Assembly: GCA_015478945.1 (NCBI GenBank)
Contig: JABUQX010038850.1
Location: 20,001 to 39,731, forward strand
Direction of reading: 5' to 3'
DNA: 19,731 bases
Source: Trachelipus rathkii
Taxonomy: Eukaryota; Arthropoda; Malacostraca; Isopoda; Trachelipodidae
This document shows, one piece after another, positions 1 through 9,975 of this stretch. Each line of letters begins with the position of its first letter. The stretch's first letter is position 1. Both the position numbers and the translations under genes were made by a program. The notes under the pieces are model-generated. The model saw only the letters and a program-made list of their open reading frames with translations. It searched no databases and was not told the origin of the DNA.

Positions 1-2507
1 GCTTGATATTTTCGTTTTCTACAGAATTTACAGATCCATCCTCAGTTTGTTTCACAGAAGAAGCATTACTATTTACATTATTAACATTTCTATCAACTTC
101 ACTTAACTTATTATTTACTATTGCAGATTTATTTACATCTAGATTATCACATTGTGCAGATTCAACAAAATTTTTTAACACTGTTGTAAGTGCGGATGTA
201 CTGGTAATGAAGCTACTATTTACATCAAATGGTACAATAGGAGAACCTGGAGGAGAATTATTATTATTTACTGCTCCTACAATATCTTGAACCTGAGATT
301 TTTTGCCATGATCAATTTGACCATCTAATTCTTGTTGATGCTTTAAGTTTGGACAAATTACTTCCTCAGAATTTTCTTGGGGTTTCTGAGTTTCAAGAAG
401 TTTCTTTTTCTTAGAGAGGAAGAACGCAATGTCCTCTTCTATTTCATCAGATGATTTTTGTTTAAGGTCAATCATCGAAGCTTTATCTTCAACTACAGTT
501 GTAGTTGTTAATGGTTTATTTGCATTTTTATTTGAAACAGTGTGTGGTGAAGGTGAACTACTATGACAATTGGGTTCATCATTCTCTTTCTGCTTACTCT
601 GAGTCGTATTTTCCTTAGAAGAAACAGTGTGCTTGAATTGATTGTTTTCCTTTGGAGGAGATTTCCAACTAACATATAAGAGAGGAGAAGCTGATGGTGA
701 ATAAGGCTCATCATCAAATGCAGTAGATGGGGAATAAGGTTCTTCTTCCTTATTACAAGTTGGTGGTGTATGTGGTCTGCCTAGTTTTCTTTTAACATTC
801 TGGGAAGGTGAAGAAGGAGGATCATTTCCACATTCTAAATTGGATGGAGAATAGGGTGCATCTCCATCTATAACAATAGATGGAGAGTATGGTTTGCCAT
901 CAGGAACAGATTTAGTTAAAGAGTCAGGTGAATCTTTTTTATCAGTGGATAATAAAGGTCCACTATCTTCTTTTTTAACTGAATACATCTGATACTCTTT
1001 TAAAGCTTCATATTCTTCCTTTTTATTAGCATACTGCTGTTTTTTCTGTTCATATAAATATAATTTCAAGTCATAATATAGCTTTCTCCTCATATTCAAC
1101 TCTCTATATTTTTTTAATTTTGTGGAACTTTTGTGTATATCACCAGTTTCTTCTAGAAACTTTTTCTTTGCATTATTATACAATGATTTGTATTTAATAT
1201 ACAATTTTATTTTTTCTTTTTTGCCAAGAGAGTCTACTTTTTTATAAAATGTTAAATCTTCTTCAGCTGGAGTAAAATTATCTTTACTATCATTAATAGT
1301 TTTGATATCAGTTGTCTCAACTGGTTTCACCTTTTCTTCTTTACTTTCAGCGACAAGAATGGAAGGATTTAAAGATGCCTGATTAAAACTTTTAACAGAA
1401 TTATTGTCAAAACTCTGTGGACTTCCATATGAATCACAAGGCGAGTTGAGCACATCTCCTACACTATTATCGTCTATATCGGCACTTACATGTGAATTAC
1501 TGAAACATGCTGGTTTTGAAGCAGAAAATGTTGCAGTTTGGTTGTCAGTATTATGATGTGCTTTCTGTTGGAACTTACTTAAAAATGAAAAAGTAGATTG
1601 GGACAAACATGAATTTTCTGTAGTCTTAGCTGCACCCTCATAATTCTTCTCAGTATTTATTTGATTTAAGTTTGAGTCTGTACTCTTTGGAGTTAGATTA
1701 GCAGAATGAGTTTGGGTGATACTACTATCATTATGAGGTACTTTCTGCTGGAACTTACTTAAAAATGAAAACGTAGATTGGGACAAACATGAATTTTCTT
1801 TAGTCTTGACTGCACCCTCATAATTCTTCCCAGTATTTATTTGATTTAAGTTTGAGTCTGTACTCTTTGGTGTTAGATTAGAAGAATGAGTTTGAGTGAT
1901 ACTACTATTTAATAACTTTTTCTTTAATTTATATATAGCTGATGATGGAGAGTCAACATCACTATTTTCTACAATCCCATCATTATCATCATGATTGAAA
2001 TTCTGTTGTGTTTTATTAGTGCTACAATTAATATTAGATTTTAAAAGAGTAATGTGATGACTTGAAGGCTTAAGATTCTGATAATCAGTTACTTGATTTT
2101 CAGTTTTAATAACATCTTCAGAGGAACCTTTCTTAGGTACAGATGGAGAATTTAATCTATTTTTAAAATTCTTCATTCTATCATACAACACAGGAGTTTT
2201 TGGTTGATCATTGTTAAAATCATTTTGTTTTTCTCTTTCCCATTCTTTCCGCATCAAATCAGGGTTAAAATTTAAAAAAAATGTTGGTTTATCTTTATGT
2301 GATGAAGACTCATAAGGTTTTTTTCCTTCTGACAAGTTTTCTTCCTTAGAAAAATCTTTTTCTCTTTTAATTTTGTCTCTATCTTTAGTGTATGGCTTGA
2401 ACTTATTATTTGGTCCGTAATATGAAGGGGTTTGAGCTTCTTTACGCTGGATAAGACTATGAGGTTTATTATCAACTTTTTCCCTTGAAATAGTTTTCTT
2501 TGGAATT
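1..2507 (-). CDS. Same large protein, downstream exon (exon 3), partial at window edge
   Basis: The minus strand is open for 835 codons from a good acceptor (pyrimidine-rich TTCCTTTTCATTTCCTTCAACAG, ending at 2508) to the window edge. No ATG or stop bounds it, so it is an internal or terminal exon cut by the window. Its phase needs two bases from upstream; exon 2 supplies AA and this exon A, giving a Lys codon and the join GLSFK-IPKKT. Contents in order are a Lys-rich start, two 60-residue tandem repeats (1910-1551) and a helical, Lys/Tyr/Leu/Glu-rich segment (about 1280-970, ending near LYEQKKQQYANKKEEY). A Pro/Ser section follows with four PYSPS motifs and one PPSSPS (about 905-690), then a Ser/Asn-rich tail with a KKKKL basic patch. 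I recognise no named domain. It is most likely the C-terminal half of a nuclear scaffold-like protein. Small ATG frames inside this exon in other frames are shadows. Confidence 0.88.
690..905 (-). repeat. Cluster of PYSPS motifs in exon 3
   Basis: Read on the minus strand, the protein contains GKPYSPS, DAPYSPS, DPPSSPS, EEPYSPS and DEPYSPS within about 70 residues, usually after an acidic residue. The Ser-Pro and Tyr-Ser-Pro spacing looks like a docking or phosphorylation array. It resembles in part the YSPxSPS heptads of the RNA polymerase II tail, but the spacing is not heptad. Confidence 0.8.
1551..1910 (-). repeat. 180-bp in-frame tandem duplication (2 x 60 codons)
   Basis: Bases 1551-1730 and 1731-1910 align end to end without gaps at a period of exactly 180, with about 13 differences by hand count (about 93% identity). 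Both copies encode SSITQTHS...LTPKSTDSNLNQ...SCLSQSTFSFLSKFQQK-type sequence. It is a recent in-frame duplication inside exon 3. Confidence 0.93.
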
Positions 2508-2561
2508 CTGTTGAAGGAAATGAAAAGGAATTAATGAAACCCTAACTTCTCATAGGTCCAA

Positions 2562-2563
<2 letters not shown>

Positions 2564-2596
<33 letters not shown>

Positions 2597-2652
2597 TATT
2601 AATATATATTATATATTATATATAATATATATATACTATATAATATATATAT

Positions 2653-2686
<34 letters not shown>

Positions 2687-2721
2687 AATATATAATATAT
2701 ATATATATATTAATATATATA
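2564..2721. repeat. (AT)n microsatellite at the 3' end of intron 2
   Basis: About 158 bases of nearly pure alternating A/T with small interruptions. It ends about 56 bases upstream of the intron 2 acceptor. Confidence 0.97.
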
Positions 2722-3862
2722 CCAATCAAATGGGGGTAAACGAAAAATTGCGCTTTTTTTTTTTTTTGGTCAAGTCATGAAAAATCGAATTTTCAAGTTA
2801 CACCTAAATTTTTTAATATACTCAAAACATTTGAACATCTTTCATAGTATAAAATGCAGAAAATATTAAAATGTGAAAATAAATGATTTAGTAAATTTTT
2901 TGAAAAATGCTATGTGAAAATTTTTTTATTTTTTGGGTAAAACTGGTAGGTGGTTTATTTAAAAAGTAATTATTTTAATTTTCCTCGTACGTTTGTGCTT
3001 ACTATTTAATTAGATAAAACATAAGTAATACAAGTATTAAACGTGTTAAAAAATTAAATTTGGGTCAACTAAAAACATGTTAAAACTTAAACTTCACTAG
3101 CATTACTGAGCATCAAATTTTTTTGGTAAAACTTACATTACTGTTACGCCGATATCTCAAACTACGAATATTACAGAAAACCCGTGGAAACGAGATTGAG
3201 TAGTAGAGCAGATGTTGTGAATGTTGTAAAAAAAAAAAAAAATTAAATCAAAAAAAAAAAATTTATTATTATTTTTTAACAACATTCCCTGTAATAAGCT
3301 TTATACGCTGATTCAATATGTAATTGGTTTTCTTGTAAGTATCGTAGGTCTCGAGATTATTCGCGTACATAATGTAAAGATTTGGCCTACTTTTTTTCCG
3401 TACATAATTATCACAAATATAATATATATACACCGGTAATATAATACATACCTAGGTATCTATACTTATTTATATAATAAAGGGAAATATTATTAAAAAC
3501 TAAAAAAAAAAAATTATTATATCCATGAAAAATATTAAATATATAGTTACCAAGTTTTTACCCCGTCACCATTTTTACCCCAAAAGCTGACCACCTTAGA
3601 TACTAAAAAAATAATATCACCTTAAATAAAACAACTAGAGTGTCCCTTATTTTACCAACTTTCTAATTTTTGAACTCGAAATGATTAGCATTCAGTCTTT
3701 GATCCTCTGCAGTCATTAGTCTTTATTTTGCAATTTTTCAAACAAAAACTTATAATGGGGAATTTTTTTGAACTGAACCTCTAATTTATTGGATTTAATT
3801 TTGAAATAATATTAAAATATAGTCTTTTATCTACCAAAAAAACCTTTCCCCAATTTCATAAC

Positions 3863-3965
3863 GGCTTTTTGGCTATGGTCAATTGGCTATTTGACCCTTA
3901 TATGAAAAATTGTAAGGGTCAAATAACCAAAAAGCCAAAAAGCCAAAAATCCATGGCTTTTTGCC
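3863..3965. repeat. Imperfect inverted repeat (hairpin) in intron 2
   Basis: GGCTATTTGACCCTTA (3885-3900) pairs with TAAGGGTCAAATAACC (3913-3928), 15 of 16 bases, across a 12-base loop. GGCTTTTTGGC (from 3863) lies outside the left arm. CCAAAAAGCC-type repeats (3927-3952) lie outside the right arm, so the symmetry extends with gaps. It may be part of a small non-autonomous element; no target-site duplication was found by eye. Confidence 0.7.
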
Positions 3966-4566
3966 AACCCTGACAAAACGAGACTCTCAACAATAGTATA
4001 CAAACAATACCTCCGCCCTTTCTAAACTACTCAACACCCGCTTTGGCCCCTTAAATATCCCAAATCCAATATTCAAAAATTAGAAAGTGTGGCAAAATAA
4101 AAATCAGGATAATAATTGACTGCCTTCATATCCACACCCATCCACCACCTAAAAAGAAACAAAAAGTCTTCCTATAAAAGCCCATTTTGACATGATCGGC
4201 TGTCAACTTTACGGTAAACCACTCTCAATAGATTATCCCCTACACCTAGAAGGAAAAAAAATCACATCAGCACTATACTATTCTAAAATAGTATTAAAAC
4301 ATTCATACTCAGTGAACCTATAGAACAATCTCCACATATCTAAATAACACCATACTTCAAGCACATCCATTCGAGATAACCCATACAGAACAAATTTTGG
4401 ACCAGCAAACATCGAGTAATGCTGTCCTGTCTCCACTCTGAGCACCATCCTTCACTTCAAGAATACAAATTTAAAATTCCTAATACACCCTCCCACTACT
4501 GTCAAAGATCTTCTTCTCACACAAATGACAAAACATATCTTACTGGACTCCTCTCACTTAAACATT

Positions 4567-4570
<4 letters not shown>

Positions 4571-4609
<39 letters not shown>

Positions 4610-4756
4610 ATATTATTTATATATTTCACTATATATATATACATATATATTATATATATATTATATATATATTCTAACATATATACCTTATATAAAAACC
4701 TATATATATATATATTATATATATATTAATCTATTTAATATATATATTATATATAT

Positions 4757-4804
<48 letters not shown>
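4571..4804. repeat. (AT)n microsatellite near the 5' end of intron 2
   Basis: An alternating TA tract of about 230 bases with short interruptions (for example around 4675-4700). Confidence 0.97.
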
Positions 4805-4807
<3 letters not shown>

Positions 4808-4940
4808 TTTTTAGGCATTTCACATCTGCATTTAAATTTATGGGTAACAACAGCATAAGCATAGATCTAAAATTAGCTATCTAATACCTAAATATTAATT
4901 TTGAAATAAGAAAAGTATTATGTATAAAATTAATACTTAC

Positions 4941-7900
4941 TTGAAGGATAATCCAAAGAGAGGAAGAGGAACTTCTTTCAGAGTTTTTTTCTTTTTCTCC
5001 ACTGTCTTTGAATTATTATTATTAACTTCAATTTGTTTCTTCTCCTCAATTTGTTTTCTCTCCTCTTGCAAATTATTTTTTAAATTTGGATGTACTGCAA
5101 AATATTTTTCATTATATCTTTTGGATTTCTTGGCAGAATCTAAACTATCTGCATCACTTTTAGATCCTGTCTTTTCAGACGAGTTAAAGGCCTTTGCATC
5201 AAAAGATTTTCTTTTATTTTTCCAATATTTTTTTTCCTTTTTAATTTTTTTTCTATATAATTTATTAAAATATATATCCTCTAAAAGAACATAACATTTC
5301 TTCAATTTCTTAAGCTTTGAACCTTTTTTAAGACTTTTAAAATCCTTTACCAGTCCTTTGCTTTTATTTATTTTTTTTTCAAATTCTTTGCTCTTATTCT
5401 TACTATCTTCATCAATTTCTCTCTTACTTCCTGAAAGATTCATTTCTTTAATATCTCGATCATTATTAGAACCTTCCACTTTAATGACAGTCTCAATTTT
5501 TTCAAAATTTATCTGATCTTCCTGAGATAATTTAGAATGACTACAGGTACTGACAATTTTAGGGCTTGTGTCACCTATCAAAACAGGGGGTTGACTGTCA
5601 GAGGAATTTTCTGAAAGAGATAGTCTTGAAGTATTCTTACTGAATTCTGAATTATTTACCTTATCACCAATATCTTGAAATATCTCCTCTTCAAAATCAA
5701 ATTCAAAATCGTTCAACTTAGAAGGACTAAAAATCGAATCTATGCCTTTAGTATCAAAGCTCTCATTATGTTTATCAAAATCATTTTCTATTGCAACAGG
5801 ACTGCAAGCATCATCTGACACATTCGATGAAACGGTTTTATTAAAACTTTTAAAGTCAGTATCATAATTATCATCATCTTTATTACTTTCTAACAAACCA
5901 TTTACATCACTAGAATTTATCACTTCAGAATCAGAAGTATTTTGATTTTCATTGAAGGATGAATTTTCATTTGGGACAGAAAAAGAATTTGTATCTGAAG
6001 ACTGACTATCCCCATTAATAGGTGTACTCAGAGTGGTAAGTTCATTTTTATCAATAAGTGGTGCACTCAAAGTGGTAGGATTATCTTTAGCTGGTGTACT
6101 CAAAGTGATAGGATTATCTTTAACTGGTGTACTCAAAGTGATAGATTCAGTGTTATCTTTAACCAATGTACTTATAGGTTCAGTGTCATTTATGCTCTTT
6201 TCTAAGTCTAAATGGTCTTGTTCATTTTTTAGCTTGCATTCTTCAGATGAATTCTCAGAATTTTCAATAGGTGCTTCCTTGATATCCATATGAGACACAG
6301 GACACTTTTCTTTTACTTCACTTACATTTGATACTTTGTCAATCATTTGTGAAGAAATAAACTTCGTGATGTCCACATACTCTCCATTAGCTTGCTTTTT
6401 AGGCACTAAATTATCAACATTCTTATTTGTGGACATAAAATTTTCTGAAAGTCTGGGTTTATCCTTATGTTTATCTTTTTTGAAATCTTTGTGTTTATCT
6501 TTTTTATTTCGATCATCATAATGTTTTTTATCTTTTGATCTTTTATGCTTCTCCTTTTTATGTTTTTGCCCTGAATGTTCTCTTTTATGGCTATTGTGCC
6601 CTGAATGTTCTCTTTTATGGCTATTAGTTTTATACCTATCTAATAATTCTTTAGGGATTAAGGATGCATCTTTTGATAAGTTAACCACACATTGTTTAAT
6701 ATTATGAGAGAGAAGTATATGTTTCCACCTTTCTTGCTTTGGTGGAGGTGAAAAGCCTTCAAAGCTTTCATCATGTACATCAGAGCTCTCTTTAGATGAT
6801 GAAATAATATTTATTGTACTTCCAAACTTTTTTGGAGAATTATGGTTGTGTTTATTAGGAAACATTTTTTTACTATCTTCAGTCAACTTCTCACTAAATT
6901 TTTTCTTTGACAAATGCTTTTGTTCATAATCTTTTCTATTCTTACAACTCTTTAATTTATCCTTATTCTTCTCAATCTTGTAATAATCCTGCAGTTTTTC
7001 AACATTCCCACTATTTTTCTCATCCAATTTTTTTATACTATCGTATTTTAACTTCGATGATAGTTCAAAACATTCACCTTTACCTTCAGAATTTCGATAA
7101 TTTTCATCAATATTTTTAGCTATTGTTTTGTTTATAGCCTCTCTATACTGTTCTTGAAGTATTTTGAGTTTACTACTAGATGGAGAATTTTTACAATGTT
7201 TCACATGTAAGTTTTTTTCCTTATTTTCTTTATGACTTCTTTTCTTCAATTTGAAATTTTTTTTCCATTTTCTAGGATTGTTACCATATTTAGCAAAAAA
7301 AATATCGACCACTTCTAAGTCTTCAAAAAGTAAGTAATCGGGTGAAATTTTTTCTAACCTATACAACTTAACTACAGGCATTGTCAATTTCAAATTTTCA
7401 AACATGTTCATATTGATTACCAATGCCAAGGAAGATTGAGCCATTATAGCAGCTGCTGATACCTGCTCTTTGCTATAAAATATTTTTTTCCTAATTTTAA
7501 AATGAACTTTTGGAACGAATGTTGTAAATAAAGACTCTTCATAATCAACTGGCTCTAATTTAGCAATACTGATTGTGTCAATAGGTTGAATAGACATAGA
7601 TTCACTTTCCTTGTCAAAATCAAGTTCTTCTTTAACAGACCCCATGTCAAAATCTTCTGCAGGATCATTAAAATATTCACCAAAATCAACTTCTTCAGAT
7701 TGCTCTTCATCTACAGGTTCAGGTTTAATACAAGAAATGCGGATTGGCAAAGATATATTTATATAATCATCATCCTTTAGAGTAGAATTATCATCATTTT
7801 TCCTGTTTACAATATCAGCGTTACTGCTATCCCTAAAATTATTTTCTGCATCAACACATGTCTTGGATGCCTTAGCACCTGCTGCATCTAATAAATTCTC

Positions 7901-8395
7901 ACAAGGTACATGTTCCATAGAAGATTCAGCTGAACTAAGTTTTTGACTAGAACTATGTTTATCACTACTAGAAATCACATCACTTTTTTCAAGATTATAA
8001 CTTTTAGATTTTGAGGAATGAGAGTCATTTTCCTGAATGTGTTCTGAGCTACAACTGTTTTTATCACTTTCTTCAACTGAATTATTCTGTGGTATTAATT
8101 TAAATGATTTGGAGTTATTTGTATTATCAATCTCTTTACAACGAAAATTATGATCTTCATTAACAAGACTGTGTTGGGTGATTGTTTTATCTTTTTCAAG
8201 TTGAAAATTAACACTAATGGAACTATCAATATTAACTTCCAAAGTTTTTAATTCATCTAAATTACTAGCTACAGATAATTTACAATTTTTTAAATCTAAA
8301 TTCTCACTATGATTACCCAAAACAATCTTGGAATTAAGATCAATGTCTGTTCTATTTCTTTCAATAGAGTTATTTTTATCATCATCTTTCTCCAT
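4941..8395 (-). CDS. Large Ser/Lys/Asn-rich nuclear-like protein, long internal exon (exon 2)
   Basis: This minus-strand exon codes for 1,151 codons plus two bases without a stop. It opens just after an AG (8397-8396) and closes at a strong donor, TTCAA|GTAAGTATT, with the intron starting at 4940. In order along the protein it has a Ser/Asp/Asn-rich acidic start and psi-KxE-type motifs (CIKPEPVD, AKLEPVD, VKEELDF; about 7710-7540). Next comes a hydrophobic, probably folded island (about 7525-7275, FVPKVHFKIRKK to FFAKYGNNPRKW) and Lys-rich stretches. A Lys/His-rich basic tract follows (about 6640-6440, KHKKEKHKR, KDKHKDFKKDKHKDK), then short Thr-Pro repeats (6180-6021) and acidic and Lys-rich tail segments. 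I recognise no catalytic domain, zinc finger or membrane segment. The composition suggests a disordered nuclear protein in transcription or RNA processing; that is inference, and the family is unknown to me. The ATG at 8395 could itself be the start if the upstream mini-exon is wrong. Confidence 0.9.
6021..6180 (-). repeat. Imperfect 33-39-bp tandem repeats encoding TLSTPxKDNP-like units
   Basis: Plus-strand GGTGTACTCAAAGTG-type units begin at 6021, 6060, 6093 and 6126, with a degenerate fifth near 6165. They lie in frame within exon 2 and encode Thr/Ser-Pro repeats of the TLSTPVKDNPI kind. Confidence 0.85.
6571..6630 (-). repeat. 30-bp tandem repeat encoding SHKREHSGxN
   Basis: Two adjacent 30-bp copies (6571-6600, 6601-6630) are identical over the first 25 bases. 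They are in frame in exon 2, at the edge of the Lys/His-rich basic tract. Confidence 0.9.
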
Positions 8396-8477
8396 CTTCA
8401 AAATATTTTATTTAATTATAATCAATTAAATAATATATGACGGATGAGGGGAAAAAAATTTTATTACTATTTCTTAC
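8396..8477 (-). other. Intron 1 of the large gene (82 bp)
   Basis: A short GT-AG intron: donor GTAAGA, AT-rich body, acceptor TATTTTGAAG. The donor is good. The acceptor lacks a clear pyrimidine tract, which is the weak point of the model. Phase is 0 on both sides. Confidence 0.55.
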
Positions 8478-8543
8478 TTCTTTATCAAAAGATTCGTCAT
8501 CATCTCCAACTTCATCAATTGTTGTAAACCCTTGTAGATCCAT
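8478..8543 (-). CDS. Candidate first coding exon of the large gene
   Basis: An ATG at 8543 opens 22 codons containing GFTTIDEVGDDDES and ending at a good donor, GAA|GTAAGA. Exon 2 resumes in the same phase (0) after an 82-bp intron, giving the join SFDKE-MEKDD. The acidic, Gly/Val/Ile-containing motif loosely recalls the VTxDEVG-type motif of matrin-type RNA/DNA-binding nuclear proteins; this is recollection, not a search. An in-frame TAA about 15-20 bases upstream means a longer reading must start at this ATG or enter by splicing. A T-rich run followed by CTACAAG just inside the exon could be an acceptor, so this may be an internal exon with more coding exons upstream. Another possible acceptor (TTTTTTCAG, ending at 8580) would leave a 36-base 5' leader. 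Confidence 0.55.
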
Positions 8544-8597
8544 TAAAAAAAAAATATTTAAAAATTAAAAATAAAAAATCTGAAAAAACCTGAAATG

Positions 8598-8935
8598 ATA
8601 TATATATATATATATTATATATATATATATATGTATTTGTATTATATTATTTATATATATTTATATATATATTATATATGTAGTGATTTATATATTATTA
8701 CTATAATATATTTATTATATATAATATTATTATAATCAAATGTTTAATATCAATAATGCGTTTATTATTACAATCTACTTCTTGTTTCATACATATATAT
8801 ATATAAAATATTATATATATATATATAATATATATATTATATATATATATAATTACGGTATATATATATATATATAGTATATATATATAGTTATATAATA
8901 TAATATATATATATTATATTATATATAATATTATT
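8598..8935. repeat. (AT)n-rich tracts upstream of the large gene
   Basis: Two blocks of alternating A/T (about 8598-8740 and 8792-8935) are separated by a less regular 50 bases. No coding potential is seen. Confidence 0.93.
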
Positions 8936-8954
8936 TACTTTTTTCTAAGTTCAT

Positions 8955-9015
8955 TCGATCCCGAGACGAGGGTCGCAGCGTCGTCTTTTTCATCGGCCCC
9001 CGACCCCCCGCCAGT
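8955..9015. promoter_or_regulatory. Short GC-rich, CpG-containing patch upstream of the large gene
   Basis: This 60-base stretch (CGAGACGAGGGTCGCAGCGT, CATCGGCCCCCGACCCCCCG) is sharply GC-rich against (AT)n on one side. It lies about 430 bases upstream of the candidate start codon of the leftward gene. It could be a core promoter or a non-coding first exon. I see no long frame in it and no clear TATA box or initiator, so the role is a guess. Confidence 0.25.
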
Positions 9016-9382
9016 TTACCCTTTTCCTATCCTTCAATATTTAGTACTGTATAGTGAATACATTAATATATATTATAAATTTATATATATAATATATGTA
9101 GGTTTTCTGTGGAGAATTGGTAAGATATTGGTGACGGTCCGACAATCCAGTAGAATTCGCTATGTAAATTAATATGGAAAGGGTTAATCTTTTTACCCAT
9201 CATAGTAAAATTTTTATGTTGGTGATAGTTGATGGGGCAATAGAAGAAAGGGCAAAAGGGTTGGTGTTCAGGGGTATAGCGGCAAAACGTCATCAACGTA
9301 TCTTAACAATAGGGAATTGGAAAGAGGGTGAGCAAGGATTTATTTGGTAGTCCTTTCAGTTTCCCAATATAATCGAAAATTT

Positions 9383-9601
9383 TTAAAAATCGAAATATTC
9401 TCGATAATCATTACATCGATATAATTTGCCCATCCTGGGCTTGTAGGCTGCATGTATAGTTGTGGCCCTTAAATCAATTGCCCTATCAACGTTACAAGTA
9501 AAACCACTTCGAGACTTCGTTGTGACTTGGGATGTAAGTCTTTTAAGTAAAAACTTGATAAAATTAGCCACATTTATTCCAGATATTTTCTCGCGATATT
9601 A
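9383..9601 (-). other. Open frame without a usable ATG, unknown
   Basis: About 73 minus-strand codons are open, from a TAA near 9600 to the TAA at 9383. The sequence is basic at its start (FIKFLLKRLTSQ) and ends YRCNDYREYFDF. The only upstream ATG is in another frame, so as a gene it would need splicing or a non-ATG start. I do not recognise it. It could be an internal exon or chance, and it sits head-to-head with the frame at 9608. Confidence 0.15.
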
Positions 9602-9607
9602 AAATAG

Positions 9608-9733
9608 ATGGCAACCTATAGCAACTTTTTTAGTTTTTGTTGTTTGCTGTTGTTTGATTTTATATTGGTTTCCGATGCCTCCGAGTCGATTCCCGTGGTT
9701 ACTGAGTTGATTGGCCACCCCAGTCAAGGGTGA
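9608..9733 (+). CDS. Small candidate secreted-protein start (41 aa), possibly a first exon
   Basis: A true ATG opens 41 codons whose N-terminus looks like a signal peptide (FFSFCCLLLFDFILVSDA, then SESIPVV). The frame stops at TGA 9731, which lies inside a good-looking donor, CAAGG|GTGAGG (intron from 9730). That makes a spliced first exon possible. The strong donor does not match the phase of the best downstream exon candidate (9976-10118); only a weaker GTCAAG donor at 9723 would. Function unknown; hydrophobic N-termini are easy to find in T-rich DNA. Confidence 0.25.
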   Translation: MATYSNFFSFCCLLLFDFILVSDASESIPVVTELIGHPSQG

Positions 9734-9975
9734 GGGGGGTTGGGCCCCAAAAACTTGGAAATGCTCGTAGAGGGATGAAATTTGATGAGTGTATAGAAGA
9801 GAATGAATGAATTGAGAGTCCTGATATTAAATTAAGTGACGGAGCACATGTACCAGAGTCAGAGTTGGATCCAGCATCCGGAGCCAGACTGAAATTTCTG
9901 CTCCAGCTGCATATCTAGGTCAAATGAGATGATTTTATATGTTTATTCACATGACATAGATCTCTTAATTTTCAG

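Larger units (their letters stand above)
2508..4940 (-). other. Intron 2 of the large gene (2,433 bp), with microsatellites and an inverted repeat
   Basis: It is bounded by a strong donor (GTAAGTATT at 4940) and a strong acceptor (TTTCCTTCAACAG at 2508), both on the minus strand. The inside has no long frame. It holds two long (AT)n tracts near its ends, an imperfect hairpin around 3863-3965, A-runs near 3230-3260, and a strand-asymmetric stretch at about 3970-4560 (C well above G on plus). The last may be an old transposon remnant; I cannot identify it. Confidence 0.85.

Noticed and set aside
3..290. Plus-strand 95-codon frame at the left edge
   Set aside because: Antisense to the open exon 3; Phe/Thr/Ser composition mirrors the Lys/Asn/Ser-rich sense frame.
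508..2475. Small minus-strand ATG frames at 508-717 and 2272-2475
   Set aside because: They lie in other frames of exon 3, whose long frame has no ATG-stop boundary but is open across the whole stretch.
4281..4448. 56-codon minus-strand ATG frame inside intron 2
   Set aside because: Reads plausibly (GPKFVLYGLSRMDVLEVW) but is short, has no supporting context, and sits in an intron with no other coding signal.
4920..5294. Plus-strand open frame rich in Phe/Leu/Ser
   Set aside because: Antisense shadow of the Lys/Asn/Glu-rich minus-strand exon 2. The other plus-strand frames at 6033-7780 are the same kind of shadow.
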